From Muscardinus avellanarius (lineage: Eukaryota; Chordata; Mammalia; Rodentia; Gliridae): a stretch of DNA of 64,000 nucleotides. A program made the translations under genes and the position numbers. This document shows, in pieces, positions 56,201 to 62,079 of this stretch. Location of the stretch: positions 31,433,173 to 31,497,172 of the forward strand of contig OY726560.1 in the NCBI GenBank assembly GCA_963383645.1, written 5' to 3'. How positions within the stretch are numbered: position 1 is the stretch's first letter; every line of letters begins with the position of its first letter. Under the pieces are notes generated by a model that made no database searches, was not told the origin of the DNA, and was given only the letters and a program-made list of their open reading frames with translations.

Positions 56201-57783
56201 AGTTAAAGAAAAATACTAAAATACTTATATGACTTTATCTCTACTTTTGCCTGCCTCTCTGTTCGTTTAGTAGTTATTGTTTTATATATATATATATATA
56301 TATAATTTTTTTTTTTTTTTTTTTTTTGGTGGTACTGGGGTTTCTGGAAGCCCTTCTACCTCTGGGCTACACTCCCAGACCTATTTTTATACTTTTTTAT
56401 TTGGAAACAGGGTCTCTTAAGCCAGCATGGCTGGCTTCGAACCTGCACGATCCTCATGTCTCCGCCTCCCAAGCGCGGGGATTACAAGCGTGCGCCACCA
56501 CGCCTGGCATTATAGTATATATTTTGATCAACATCTGTTTTCAAAATTTATTTTTAATTACTTACAAGTTTAGAACTTTATTTTTCATCCCTCCATCCTT
56601 TTTATTATTGTTGTCATAGTGTTTATTTCTGCATGTTATAAATACTATGATACATTGTTTTTGTCTTAATCAGCAATTTCTCTTGAAGAGATTAAAATGA
56701 GAAGCCTTTCACTCACATATTTGCCTTTTCCTCTGTTCTACATTCTTTGTGTTAATTCAGATTTTCATCTGATAACCCCTCTTTTGCCCCCCAACCATTA
56801 TTTTAATATCTCTTAAATGTAAGTTGACTGGTGATAAATTCTTTTTGTCTGCAAATATATATATTTTGTCTTTTTTCAAAATTATTTTTATGTATTTAAT
56901 TCAATATTACAGGTTTTATTTTATTTTCGTTCAGAACTTCACAAATGCTCCATATTTGTAATTTGACTTGCATAATTTCTAATGGGTCAGCTCTCTTTTG
57001 TATTTTCAACTGCTCGTAATCTATTTTTCTCTTCTGATTGATTTTAGGATGTTTTTCTTTATTACTACTTTCAGCAATCTCGTTGTGACTTGTGATTTTT
57101 TTTTTTAAGTTAAAAAATATTTTCTGTTACCCATTGGAGTTCTCTGACCTTGAATCTATATGATTATACTTTTCATCACATATGAAAACTTTTTAGCCAT
57201 ACCATTTTTTTGACTATTTGATATTGTTCTTAGGTCCCTAGGGCTCTGTGTTTTGTGGTTATTTTAGATTAGTTTCTTTTATTATGTTTCAAGGTCACTG
57301 GTCTTTTGGAATGGCTACTCAGCCATCAATCCCATGTGCGTTTTCATTTTAAATATTGTATTTTCATAGCTAGAATTTTGATTTGGTTTTTTTAATATTT
57401 TGCTTCCCACTCTTTCTCAGTATGTTAGTGTTTTGCTTTATATTTTTGAATACATAGATCATATTTATAATAGCTGTTTCAGTGTCATTTTCTGCAGACT
57501 CTGTTATTGTGGTCTCTGTTTTTGTTTATTATGTTTTTATTAGTCACAGACTTGAAATTAATTTTTAATTGCTATAATCACTTTTATAAATATTTCTAGT
57601 GATAAATAAATCCATCTACTTATTGTTTGTTTTAGTTATTTTATTTTCTGGTCTTAGAATCCAAATCCAGATAAAGAAAAACCTCCTTGTAATGCTCAAG
57701 AGCTAGAGGAATGTGATATTTTCTTTGAAGAGAGTTCCAGTTTATGCAGATTTGATGGCAATACATTAAAAATTACTCATATG
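18746..57783 (+). CDS. NUDCD1: NUDCD1 (NudC domain-containing 1, CML66), coding span of exons 1-8; 3' exons beyond window
   Basis: Eight plus-strand exons join in frame to 1296 nt (432 codons). All introns are GT/AG and every junction keeps phase. The product starts [20 protein letters not shown] and matches mammalian NUDCD1, a protein of about 583 aa, so roughly 150 C-terminal residues lie in exons past the window. Residues of about 274-360 (exons 6-7) form the CS domain, a p23/HSP20-like beta-sandwich that opens with the [13 protein letters not shown] type of motif seen in NudC proteins. NudC-family proteins act as HSP90-linked co-chaperones; NUDCD1 has been reported with WD40/COPI-type clients and is known as the tumour antigen CML66. 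The ATG has G at -3 and G at +4. It is driven divergently from ENY2. No inactivating change was seen. Confidence 0.96.
19321..21199. other. Unannotated part of NUDCD1 intron 1
   Basis: No gene or clear repeat. A C-run lies at about 19962-19970 and the 20295-20540 open frames have no recognisable product. Confidence 0.5.
21567..21800 (+). repeat. Dimeric SINE with target duplication
   Basis: AGCTGGGTGAGGTGGTGCA to an (AAAC)n tail. CTCTGACT flanks it on both sides (21559-21566 and 21801-21808), inside the old L1. Confidence 0.85.
22000..22044. repeat. (TG)n microsatellite
   Basis: Uninterrupted TG run of about 22 units. Confidence 0.95.
22647..22954 (-). repeat. Two minus SINEs joined by a (TTTA)n(CTTA)n tract
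   Basis: 22647-22718 is an ID-like right half (TGGAGATTGAACCCAGGGAT). 22719-22769 is a run of TTTA then CTTA. 22770-22954 is a near-complete second SINE ending CACTACACCTGGC. Confidence 0.8.
23415..23611 (-). repeat. Dimeric SINE, 'CTTAAACCAG' subtype
   Basis: T-run, GGTACTAGGGTTCCGGG to CCACCACACCTAGC. Near-identical TATATGTG flanks suggest a target duplication. Confidence 0.83.
23796..24001 (-). repeat. Dimeric SINE, older subtype
   Basis: GTGTGTGGTACTGGGGATTG to CCCCATGTCCAGC. Confidence 0.8.
24487..24712 (-). repeat. Dimeric SINE with target duplication
   Basis: A (TTTTG)n tail then CAGTACTGGGTATGGAACC. It is flanked by CTGATGTCTAGT (24475-24486) and CTGATATCTAGT (24713-24724). Confidence 0.86.
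25170..25340 (-). repeat. MIR-like fragment
   Basis: TATGTGCCAGGTGGCAAATA and a later AGCTGCTAGTCAGGGCAAAG fit a diverged reversed MIR. Confidence 0.45.
25345..26880. other. Unannotated part of NUDCD1 intron 1
   Basis: An A-run at about 25433-25451 and possible L2 traces at 26250-26480. No gene recognised. Confidence 0.45.
26891..28340 (-). mobile_element. Apparent solo LTR of a class II (ERVK-like) endogenous retrovirus
   Basis: The 1450-bp block begins TGTTACCG and ends CTTGGCA (plus strand), so it has TG..CA ends. CTGTAG flanks it exactly on both sides (26885-26890 and 28341-28346); a 6-bp duplication is typical of class II ERVs. On the minus strand AATAAA lies at 27093-27088, about 200 bp before the terminal AACA, which sets the orientation. 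No gag, pol or env reading frame is seen. The length is large for an LTR, so an internally deleted element is possible. The family is not identified. Confidence 0.62.
28411..28597 (-). repeat. Dimeric SINE, partly deleted
   Basis: TTTTTTACAGTACTGGGG to ACTATGTCCCGCT, with part of the left unit missing before AAGTACTGGGATTACAAG. Confidence 0.82.
28903..29057 (+). CDS. NUDCD1: NUDCD1 coding exon 2
   Basis: 155 nt, acceptor TTGTATTTCAG, donor GTAAGA. It encodes [20 protein letters not shown] and ends MNLTVML in phase 0. Confidence 0.95.
29167..29378 (+). repeat. Dimeric SINE
   Basis: GCCGGGTGTGGTGATGCAGG to an A/C-rich tail. AAATAGTTTTAGTA occurs at 29142-29155 and again right after the tail at 29379-29392; the left copy is 11 bp away from the SINE head. 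Confidence 0.85.
29788..30018 (+). repeat. Young dimeric SINE with 17-bp target duplication
   Basis: GCCGGGGCATGGTGG to a long A and (GAAA)n tail. GAAATTACTGTATACTC flanks it perfectly at 29771-29787 and 30019-30035. It is the 'CTTAAGAGACC..GGAACCCCAGTACCACC' subtype. Confidence 0.93.
30177..30390 (-). repeat. Dimeric SINE
   Basis: T-run, CTGTACTAGGGAATGAACC to CACCATGCCTGGCT. Confidence 0.83.
30401..30613 (-). repeat. Dimeric SINE
   Basis: TGTGTGTGGTACTGGGGGTG to CCACACCCGGC. CAGTAAAACATTTT and CAGTAAAACTTTTT lie on its two sides, an imperfect target duplication. Confidence 0.86.
30681..30918 (-). repeat. Young dimeric SINE with target duplication
   Basis: A long T/C tail and (TG)n precede GGTACTGGGGTTTCTGG. 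AAAGTCTTAATTTT flanks it at 30671-30684 and 30919-30932. Confidence 0.9.
31200..31300 (+). repeat. MIR-like fragment
   Basis: CTTCAGTTTCCTCATATAAA with AATAAGGATAATGATAAATA resembles the MIR 3' half. Confidence 0.5.
31316..31493 (+). repeat. 5'-truncated dimeric SINE
   Basis: Begins at GCTGAGACAGGAGGATCATG, lacks the GCCGGGC head, and ends in CCCCAGTACTGCAGG plus an A-run. Confidence 0.82.
31801..32014 (-). repeat. Dimeric SINE with 16-bp target duplication
   Basis: (TTTA)n tail, then GGAACCCAGGGGCCTTCTAC to ACGCCCGGC. TCAATGTAGTTAATTA is repeated perfectly at 31785-31800 and 32015-32030. Confidence 0.93.
32045..32782 (-). mobile_element. MaLR-type LTR interrupted by an L1 insertion
   Basis: ACAAATACCTGAGATGAGCA with CTTATAAAGAGAAAAG on the left and TTTCAGACCCAAACTATAGT on the right are the two ends of a reversed MST/MLT1-type LTR. 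The middle (32321-32656) is a younger L1 3' end. Confidence 0.65.
32321..32656 (-). mobile_element. Young L1 3' end inserted in the LTR
   Basis: T-run (reversed poly(A)), then TTATTGGTGCATTGTAGTCA and GTACAAGATGGTGTAGACAT, shared with the L1 end at 51897. GGACTACT flanks it (32313-32320 and 32657-32664). 5'-truncated. Confidence 0.8.
32957..33176 (-). repeat. Dimeric SINE, older
   Basis: T-run, GTGTGTGGTACTGGGGTTGA to ATACCAACACCTAG, with a second T-run inside the ID-like half. Confidence 0.78.
33190..33440 (-). repeat. Dimeric SINE with internal (TTTA)n expansion
   Basis: TTGCTGGGGATTGACCTCAG to CACCACACCAGGC. The A-rich linker between the halves has grown to a (TTTA)n run of about 48 bp at 33266-33313. 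Confidence 0.82.
33539..33763 (-). repeat. Dimeric SINE with long poly(T)
   Basis: A 24-bp T-run then GCAGTACTAGGGATGGAACC. CTTGAACCTTGAACCTTGA shows a small internal duplication. It ends CATCATACTCTGC. Confidence 0.84.
34130..34300. mobile_element. Ancient hAT-type MITE, MER5A-like
   Basis: CTCAGAATCACTTGGAATAA with a later AAGGATTCTGATTTATTA fits a diverged MER5A-type element. Confidence 0.45.
34799..34978 (-). repeat. Dimeric SINE, older
   Basis: GTGATACTGGGGATTGAACC to GTGAAATCACGCACC. Confidence 0.78.
35455..35800 (+). repeat. Ancient interspersed repeat, family uncertain
   Basis: ATTAGTTATCTATTGCCAAG, TCACGATTTCTGTGGTCAGG and GACTGCAGTCATTTGAAAGT are phrases of a widespread old mammalian repeat. 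I cannot name it securely. Confidence 0.45.
36013..36198 (+). CDS. NUDCD1: NUDCD1 coding exon 3
   Basis: 186 nt (62 codons), acceptor TTCTTTATAG, donor GTGAGG. It encodes [20 protein letters not shown] and ends [12 protein letters not shown]. Both ends are phase 0, so skipping it would keep the frame. Confidence 0.95.
36300..37427. other. Unannotated part of NUDCD1 intron 3
   Basis: No gene or repeat recognised. Confidence 0.5.
37441..37657 (-). repeat. Dimeric SINE, 'GGGTCTGGGGATGGAACC' subtype, with target duplication
   Basis: T-run, GCGGGTCTGGGGATGGAACC to CACCACGCCTGGC. TATCTAATGCCCT (37428-37440) and TATCTAATGACCT (37658-37670) flank it. Confidence 0.9.
38075..38575 (+). mobile_element. 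L1 3' end
   Basis: GTAATAGCCAAAATATGGAA, CATCAACAGATGAATGGATT and ATTCTATTCAGCTATAAAGA are the L1 3' region. It ends with AAAATAAAAATAAAG. The open frame over it reads like the translated 3' region of the minus-strand L1 at 51897. Confidence 0.83.
38816..39017 (-). repeat. Young dimeric SINE with target duplication
   Basis: T-run, GGTACTGGGGTTCCTGGAAG to CACGCCCGGC. AGAGCCAAC flanks it at 38807-38815 and 39018-39026. Confidence 0.92.
39219..39405 (-). repeat. Dimeric SINE, old
   Basis: ACAGTACCGAGATTTGGACC to ACTACCACCCTCAG, strongly diverged. Confidence 0.72.
40030..40210 (+). CDS. NUDCD1: NUDCD1 coding exon 4
   Basis: 181 nt, acceptor TTTTTATAG, donor GTAAAA. It encodes [20 protein letters not shown] and ends [12 protein letters not shown]. 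Phase 0 in, phase 1 out. Confidence 0.95.
40220..41075. other. Unannotated part of NUDCD1 intron 4
   Basis: AT-rich, no recognised element. It includes a T-then-G run near 40294-40308. Confidence 0.5.
41080..41240 (+). mobile_element. Ancient hAT-type MITE remnant
   Basis: CTGTAAAGGATCAGATGGGA, TAGTCAACTGTGCCACTGTC and AATAATACTTTATTTATGAA correspond to a common mammalian hAT MITE with a CTGTAAAGGGCCAGA block. Confidence 0.6.
41795..41975 (-). repeat. Dimeric SINE, old, target of a second SINE
   Basis: GAGGTACTGAGGGTTGAGCC to CTACTGTGCCTGGC. Its head end was hit by the younger SINE at 41981. Confidence 0.78.
41981..42180 (-). repeat. Young dimeric SINE inserted at the edge of an older one
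   Basis: T-run, GGTACTGGGGTTCCTGGAAG to ACCACGCCCGGC, with little divergence. CTGGCTTTACT flanks it at 41970-41980 and 42181-42191, so it entered at the head of the older SINE. Confidence 0.92.
42598..42793 (+). repeat. Young dimeric SINE
   Basis: GCCGGGTGTGGTGGCGCACG to AGTGCCACC plus an A-run and (AT)n. AATCATTTT lies on both sides (42589-42597 and 42829-42837). Confidence 0.92.
42794..42828. repeat. (AT)n microsatellite in a SINE tail
   Basis: An uninterrupted TA/AT run grew from the poly(A) tail of the preceding SINE. Confidence 0.95.
42897..43270 (-). repeat. SINE with a 159-bp internal tandem duplication
   Basis: GGGGATGGAACCCAGGGG occurs at about 42926 and again at 43085, an exact 159-bp offset, each time followed by the same ID/linker/B1 sequence. 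The full duplicated element has one T-run and one ACACCGGC head. TTTGAGTAGTTTTTA flanks the whole at 42882-42896 and 43271-43285. Confidence 0.92.
43304..43513 (+). repeat. Young dimeric SINE with 15-bp target duplication
   Basis: GGGCATAGTGGTGCACTC to CAGTACCACC plus an (AAC)n tail. CAAAAACTAACCTAT flanks it perfectly at 43289-43303 and 43514-43528. Confidence 0.93.
43890..44110. mobile_element. Ancient hAT-type MITE
   Basis: AGCTCTGCTGTCCAGTGGAC, TAGCCATGTGTGGCTAGTAA and GGAACTGAATTTACATTTTT match a very common mammalian hAT MITE. Confidence 0.68.
44164..44400 (+). repeat. Young dimeric SINE just upstream of NUDCD1 exon 5
   Basis: AGCCGGACGCGGTGGCGCAC, with an 11-bp duplication of GGCGCACGTT in its head, to CAGTACCACC plus an (AAAT)n tail. 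AGGTTTAATGT flanks it (44153-44163 and 44402-44412). It ends 120 bp before exon 5. Confidence 0.93.
44521..44700 (+). CDS. NUDCD1: NUDCD1 coding exon 5
   Basis: 180 nt, acceptor TTTCTTACAG, donor GTAACT. It encodes [20 protein letters not shown] and ends DEDMSEKIK. Phase 1 at both ends, so skipping it removes exactly 60 codons without a frameshift. A plus-oriented SINE ends 120 bp upstream and a minus-oriented SINE of the same type begins 116 bp downstream. Confidence 0.95.
44740..44796. repeat. (AT)-rich microsatellite next to exon 5
   Basis: CATACATACATATAC passes into ATATATGT units, starting 40 bp after the exon 5 donor. Confidence 0.85.
44817..45050 (-). repeat. Young dimeric SINE nested in an older SINE
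   Basis: T-run, GGTACTGGGGGTGGAACCC to CCACGCCCGGC. TTCAGTACTGGG flanks it at 44805-44816 and 45051-45062; that sequence is itself the start of the older SINE. Confidence 0.93.
45051..45269 (-). repeat. Older dimeric SINE split by the nested one
   Basis: Begins with CAGTACTGGGGTTTGAACC (its T-run and first bases lie at about 44799-44816) and ends CACCACGCCCAGC. A long second T-run separates its halves. Confidence 0.85.
45692..45900 (+). repeat. Dimeric SINE with target duplication
   Basis: AACCTGGTGTGGAGGCGAGC to CCCAGTACTG plus an A-run. AAAAAGACTGGTAGT flanks it at 45677-45691 and 45901-45915. Confidence 0.9.
46040..46125 (-). repeat. SINE fragment (left unit)
   Basis: CTGAGGGCCTCACTAAATTG to CACCATACCCCACT. 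Confidence 0.7.
46139..46406 (-). repeat. Dimeric SINE with (TG)n in its ID half
   Basis: A TG run at 46139-46179, then a G-run and GCTGCAGATGGAACCCAGAG, to CGTGCACCACGTGGCT. A short duplication of GCTGCAGATGGAACC is visible. Confidence 0.82.
46541..46626. repeat. (TG)n microsatellite with TCTG interruptions
   Basis: A long GT run interrupted several times by TCTG. It creates Cys/Val-repeat open frames that are not genes. Confidence 0.95.
46948..47152 (+). CDS. NUDCD1: NUDCD1 coding exon 6 (start of CS domain)
   Basis: 205 nt, acceptor TTCTCATTAG, donor GTATTT. It encodes [20 protein letters not shown] and then strands including [20 protein letters not shown], the first part of the CS beta-sandwich. 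Phase 1 in, phase 2 out. Confidence 0.95.
47238..47620 (+). repeat. SINE within SINE
   Basis: The first SINE begins AGGGTGTGGTAATGCAGG and reaches AATAAAAAAGGGCTGG. A second, internally deleted SINE (GGGCGTGGTGGCGCATG, about 47381-47545) is inserted there; the ID-like end of the first resumes at AAAGGGCTGGGAGTGTATC and ends CCCCAGTACC. Confidence 0.82.
47980..48560 (-). mobile_element. Old L1-like remnant
   Basis: The segments around ATTGTTGGACATTTGATTGT and AATTCCTACCAGTGGAATAA are the reverse of an L1 3' region, broken by the ID-like element. Confidence 0.5.
48315..48396 (+). repeat. ID-like monomeric SINE
   Basis: AAGGCTGGAGATGATGATCT, TGTTTAGCGTGCAAGTCCC and a short A-rich end resemble a diverged single ID element. 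It sits inside an L1-like stretch. Confidence 0.55.
48770..49640 (+). mobile_element. Old L1 3' remnant
   Basis: TCATTAGCCATTAGGGAAAT, CACACAATGGAATGCTGTTC and GAATTCTAGAACTTAGAAAA are diverged L1 3' phrases. Confidence 0.65.
49650..50425. other. Unannotated part of NUDCD1 intron 6
   Basis: Nothing recognised. Confidence 0.45.
50430..50640 (+). repeat. MIR element
   Basis: GTACTTGGAGCCAGATTACT, TGACCTTGACCTTGGCTTGT and CACCTGGCATATGGTAAACA follow the MIR consensus in order. Confidence 0.75.
51186..51394 (-). repeat. Dimeric SINE with target duplication
   Basis: T-rich tail, GTGGTACTTGGTGGAACCC to CACCACGCCTGGC. CAGTGTTA flanks it at 51178-51185 and 51395-51402. Confidence 0.88.
51497..51702 (-). 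repeat. Dimeric SINE, old
   Basis: GGTGCAGAGCATTGAACAC to GCCACCACGCCTGGG. Confidence 0.78.
51897..52510 (-). mobile_element. Young L1 3' end
   Basis: TTTATTGGTAGCATTGTATT and GTACAAGATGGTGGAGGCAT match the L1 end at 32321; ATCCATTCATCTGTTGATGG matches (reversed) the one at 38075. 5'-truncated, no full ORF2. Confidence 0.82.
52862..53006 (+). CDS. NUDCD1: NUDCD1 coding exon 7 (end of CS domain)
   Basis: 145 nt, acceptor AACTTTTAG, donor GTAAGC. It encodes [20 protein letters not shown] and ends [10 protein letters not shown] in phase 0. The [10 protein letters not shown] stretch is typical of the last strand of the NudC/CS fold. Confidence 0.95.
53195..53229. repeat. (TG)n microsatellite
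   Basis: TG run of about 17 units. Confidence 0.93.
53240..54235. other. Unannotated part of NUDCD1 intron 7
   Basis: A moderately GC-rich block at 53360-53830 (for example GCAGCCACACAGGCTGGCGC) looks repeat-derived, but I cannot assign it. Confidence 0.4.
54240..54960 (-). mobile_element. Old L1 ORF2 remnant
   Basis: TTTTGCTAGATTCAATTTGC, TGTGAGTTATATTGAACAAA and TAAATAAAATAGTGAATGGT are reversed L1 ORF2 phrases. Confidence 0.65.
55005..55353 (+). mobile_element. MaLR-type LTR
   Basis: GGTCCCAGGGTGGCATTAAT, GGCATGCCCTCAAAGGGGAA, AACTGTGAGCCAGAATAAAC and TATCTCAGGTATTTGTTATA follow an MST/MLT1-like LTR in order. Confidence 0.65.
55360..56275. other. Unannotated part of NUDCD1 intron 7
   Basis: Nothing recognised. 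Confidence 0.45.
56284..56508 (-). repeat. (AT)n plus young dimeric SINE
   Basis: A TA run at 56284-56304, a T-run, then GGTACTGGGGTTTCTGGAAG to CCACGCCTGGC. TTATA-type sequence lies on both sides. Confidence 0.9.
56520..57560 (-). mobile_element. Old L1-like remnant
   Basis: TAAGTTGACTGGTGATAAAT and CTAGAATTTTGATTTGGTTT, with the low-complexity T-rich style of reversed L1M, suggest the same family as 21200-23760. Confidence 0.55.
57658..57783 (+). CDS. NUDCD1: NUDCD1 coding exon 8 (last exon in window)
   Basis: 126 nt (42 codons), acceptor TGGTCTTAG, donor GTAAGT. It encodes [20 protein letters not shown] and ends [10 protein letters not shown]. The acidic [11 protein letters not shown] stretch is conserved. 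The next coding exon was not found before 64000. Confidence 0.95.
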
Positions 57784-57799
57784 GTAAGTTCTTGGTAAT

Positions 57800-59165
57800 A
57801 GTATTTCTAAATATTTTGTGAATAAATAGAAGTTAATCAGATAATTGAATGACCAAGTATGTTGTACGAAAATAGTTTTGTTGGCTAGAATCAATCTGTC
57901 AACTAGCTTTGTCTCATACCACCAAACTCAATTTTTAAAAATGTTGTATTGTTTTGGTACTGTTCTGTATTGATGTTTTTTAGTTTGCTTTCGTTTCTGT
58001 GCTAGTTTTTTATATGTAGTTGTGATCCTATAACTATAATAATTTCATGTCTGTATTTTTTATTGAATACTAGAACCATTATAAATGGTTCCTCATGGTT
58101 TTTCAATCCCTGGTTTAAGTGGCTGGATTGAAAAACTCACACAAGAATAATACTATGATATCAGTATTATGCTATTGTTCTTGTGTATGTGTCTTTAGTG
58201 ATTGTTCTTAGCCTGCTTCTTTAATATTTTTTAACTACATGATTCATGATATTGCTGTTTAGAAAAATTCCTTTGTTTATGAAGTCTTTTCTGTATTTGG
58301 GGATATTTATCTAATGAATAATTATAGAAGTAAAATTAGGAATAATTGGCTAAGCCTCTGACAAACTGATTTCTACTTTCTATTCTCATTACAAGTTTTT
58401 AGTTATTGCCTGTTTCACTGCATCTTTATCTGTGTCTTCACTTTTCTATTTGATCTTTACTAATAGGTACGTAAAATAAAGAATCTTGTTTTAATCTCTG
58501 TTTTTTTTAACTATTTACTGTTCATATATTAATTTTTTTGTGAAAGAAATGGTCATTTATTGGTCTTAATGTTCTTACTAATTTGTATGATGTGTTTTAG
58601 ACCCTTCTGGATCAAGTGATTAATTGTTTTTCTTTTTTCCATTTTGCAACATTCATATTTATATTTATATTTATTTGATTAACTTCTTTAATCATCTGGT
58701 ATTACTTTTTATTCTCTTTCTTCCGAGTCTTAAGTATGTGAACTTTTCCCCCTGAGAATTGCGTTCTGTTCCTTTGAGATGTTACCTACAGTACTTGGTA
58801 TTGGCGGTCACTATTCCAGAGTTTGGTCTTCGGCTTTGTAGATCTATATTTTTCACTTTAGAACTTTGTGAGATATTTGTACTTAGGGAAATCCTGCATC
58901 ATTGGCTAATGCTACACTCCCACATGAGTGCTTCATGGTTTTATGAGAAACATCTCCACAGAAAATCAGTCGTGAATTCGGAACTGTACATAGAGAAATT
59001 AAGTTTTACTCCCCAAACCAGAAGTTATAGGATTTTAGGAGGCCTAGTATAAGCAATAGCAACAGAGCCAAGAGAAAAACTTTTTTAAAAATTGTTTTTA
59101 GACCTTTGAATCATTGCTACACAATTTAAAGGCTCACATAATTAAAAAGAAATCTTAAAAATTCC
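57800..59165. other. Unannotated part of NUDCD1 intron 8
   Basis: T-rich sequence that may be L1-derived. The 97-aa open frame at 58759-59052 has no recognisable product. Confidence 0.45.
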
Positions 59166-59170
59166 TGCCA

Positions 59171-59392
59171 AAGCCAGGCATGGTGTCGCAAACTTGTATT
59201 CCCAGTACTTGGGAGGCTGAGACAGGAGGATCATGCAGTTTTGAAGCCAGCCTCAACTACTTAGTGAGACTCTTCAGCAACTTAGTGAGACCATTTTTCC
59301 AAATAAAATATAAAATAGGTCTGGGAGTATATCCAAGGTAGAAAGCCTCTGAGTTCCGTCCACAGCACCATAAAAAAAAAAAAAAAAAAAAA
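59171..59392 (+). repeat. Dimeric SINE
   Basis: AAGCCAGGCATGGTGTCGCA to CCACAGCACC plus an A-run. AAAAATTCCTGCCA before and AAAAATTACTGCCA after form an imperfect target duplication. Confidence 0.88.
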
Positions 59393-59749
59393 ATTTAATT
59401 AAAAAATTACTGCCAGATTTGGTGTACTGACTTTCTTTGTCTTTTTTGGATTGGGGGAACGTATTCTAGCAGAATTCTTGGAACAAATTAAGATAGGAAC
59501 TTACCATCTTAGGGGTTAAAGAAAATCTCTGTTCTCTTTCAACTATACTGTCCTAGTCTTAACCTTCCTTATGGGATGGACATTATTCTTAAAGTACTCA
59601 AAGGAGCTGTAAATATGAACATTTCTAGATTATATTTATACTTGGAATGGCATAGGACCAATTACTAAGCAGTAATACTGTTGGAGTTATACCAAAATTA
59701 AGTACTTGTTCTTCTAATTAAATTTTGTCTCTGGTGAGAATTTCATTCT

Positions 59750-59870
59750 CACCACCCTCTAATGTCAGTAAGTTCTAAAAAGCATATGGATGACATCTTG
59801 TTCACCACAGTGTCCCTAATACTTAACCAAAGGTTTGACTCATAATAAATGCTCAATAAACATTTCTAGG
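59750..59870 (+). mobile_element. L2/MIR-type 3' end
   Basis: ACCACAGTGTCCCTAATACT and AATAAATGCTCAATAAACAT are the conserved terminal phrases. Confidence 0.55.
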
Positions 59871-59879
59871 CTGGTCTCT

Positions 59880-61020
59880 TGGTAACAGTAATAAAAACAA
59901 AAGATTGCTTTATGTCTATTTTTGATCTTAAGAAATGTGCTTATACCTTTCCATCTCCCTTACATATCCAGTGACTCACTTATCCAATTGAAAAGGAAAT
60001 GTGTTTCAGGGCAGATAGCCATCTCCAAAATTTGTGGGTACTGATGCAAAGCCAGATAATCAAAGCTATTTAGCTTTCCTAGGAACTTTGTTTCCTAGAT
60101 GTTGTTTAGTTGTGATATATCCCAAGGATGATGCCCTTAGTTGTGAGCAAATAAAATCCATCACTCAGCTGCTTTTCTCATCAGTACCTAGGATTAAATT
60201 TTAGAGAAGCACTTTCAATTGTGACTGATAGAAGACTCTTAAATCTGACTGACTGAACATTATTTGTTTTTGTAATGAATAATTTGGCCTCCTTTCTAAA
60301 GTTACAGTTCTAAGAGCTCTTAACTTCTAGGAACTATTTTCTGCCTAACTTTTATAGGGATGGCAGAGATAATTAGAACTACTTCATCTTCATTTTTTAG
60401 TATTAGGCCAACCTAAGATGGATGAAGTTTTTATGAAATTACCGTTAGAGCAAATACTAGAAACTAGATCTGTGGAATTTGGCATGCTATATCATAATCA
60501 TCCGTAACATCATAAATTGGGAATTGGAAATCCTAAGTCACTACAGTAAGACTCTCCTGAATAAAATGTGATCCTAAAGACTGAGTGATAGACTTCTGTG
60601 ATAAACAGGGTCTATCCTCTGAAAATTTGTAAACTATACAAATAATTTCTTGTTGCACCATAACTTATGACAGTATTTGGTAAAACATTTCCAGTAGTAT
60701 ATGCATGCTTTTTAACTTTTTAATTACAGATCAGTATTGAATTGCTGGTTTAGATCTAATTACTGTATAATTAAAAATTCTTACTTTTTTTTTCAGTTGG
60801 ATCAAGTTTGTGACCAAACTTAGTTTTATAATAAGAGGACTTTGATTTTTATTATTAGTCATCTTCTGTAAATATAAGCAAAAAATACAGTGGAGTAATG
60901 CATAAAATTTGCTGTTCAGGTATAAGTGGAATTGTAGGACAAATATAAACAGAACAGTTCCAACAAATAAGATTTAAGTCTGCTTTTGTTTTAAAGGTAT
61001 ATGTAATCTATTAGAATAAT
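59880..61020. other. Unannotated part of NUDCD1 intron 8
   Basis: Nothing recognised. Confidence 0.45.
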
Positions 61021-61164
61021 GAGTGAAGGTCAAAGTCAACTTGTGCAAATGTAGCTTGTCCAGAAATAGTTCCTTGGTGTACAAAAGAGGGTACCAGTTG
61101 GCTTATTATTGGAGGAAGGGACTGAGGAAGCTATGTATGATATTTCAGATGTGTCCCTGGTACT

Positions 61165-61373
61165 TCTTTTTTTTGTTATTGTTTTTTGAATCCAGGGGCA
61201 TTCGACCTCTGAGCTACACCCCCTGCCCTATTTTTTTATTCTTTATTTTGAAACAGGGTCTCATTAAGTTGCGGAGACCCTCACTAAGTAGCTGAGGCTG
61301 TCCGCGAACAGCAATTCTCCAGTCTCCACCTCCCATTTGCTGGGATTACAAGCATGCACCACCATGCCCGGCC
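61165..61373 (-). repeat. Dimeric SINE, 'CATTCGACC' subtype
   Basis: T-rich tail, GAATCCAGGGGCATTCGACC to CACCATGCCCGGC. Confidence 0.86.
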
Positions 61374-61559
61374 TCAGAGGTACTTTTGCTTCAGGAACCA
61401 AACCAAAAACTTTATGGAGAATTTGTTTTTTAAATATTATTTCTTACTGCAAATGTTTACTTCAAGCTCTTCTTGATTTTACTTGTTGTGACTTTTGATT
61501 ATTAAAAATTATCTTACATGGAAATGTCAGTTTATGTGCATGTCGATTTCTTTATTTAC

Positions 61560-61627
61560 TTTTCTTTACTGGAAATTGAATCCAGTGCCTTGTGCATGCA
61601 CTGTACCACTGAGCTACATCCATATAG
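61560..61627 (-). repeat. ID-like fragment
   Basis: TGGAAATTGAATCCAGTGCC followed by TGTACCACTGAGCTACATCC is the reverse of an ID/tRNA-like SINE half. Confidence 0.6.
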
Positions 61628-61663
61628 TTTTAGGGGAAAAAACTTTAAAATGTGAGAACATTA

Positions 61664-61855
61664 CAGCTGGGCATGGTGGCGCATGCTTGTAATCCCCGCA
61701 CTTGGGAGGCAGAGACATGAAGATCGCACAGGTTCAAAGCCAGCCTCTCTGGCTTAAGACACCCTGTTTCCAAATAAAATATAAAATAGGTCTGGGAGTG
61801 TATCCCGGAGGTAGAAGGGTTCTATCCCCAGCACCACCCAAAAACAAACAAAAAT
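61664..61855 (+). repeat. Young dimeric SINE with target duplication
   Basis: CAGCTGGGCATGGTGGCGCA to CCCCAGCACCACC plus an (AAAC)n tail. TGAGAACATTA flanks it at 61653-61663 and 61856-61866. Confidence 0.93.
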
Positions 61856-62079
61856 TGAGAACATTATATATTAAATATATTTCCCAATATAGAAATTTCT
61901 CTGAAAGAAATTGATATTAAGGTTAGAATTTGGCATTTGGAAAATAAAATTTTAAATGAATGTATGAAGCAGTACAACAAAGAGAAATATTAAATACCAG
62001 AACTTAATTAAAAAAAAAGTAATATGGAATGGTCACTGAAGTATAAAGCACAAATTAGAATTAAAATAGAATTCAGGAG

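Larger units (their letters stand above)
53007..57657 (+). other. NUDCD1: NUDCD1 intron 7
   Basis: 4651 bp. It holds a TG microsatellite, an L1-like minus stretch (54240-54960), a MaLR-type LTR (55005-55353), an AT repeat, one minus SINE and another L1-like minus stretch (56520-57560). 53240-54230 and 55360-56270 contain no element I can name with confidence. Confidence 0.9.
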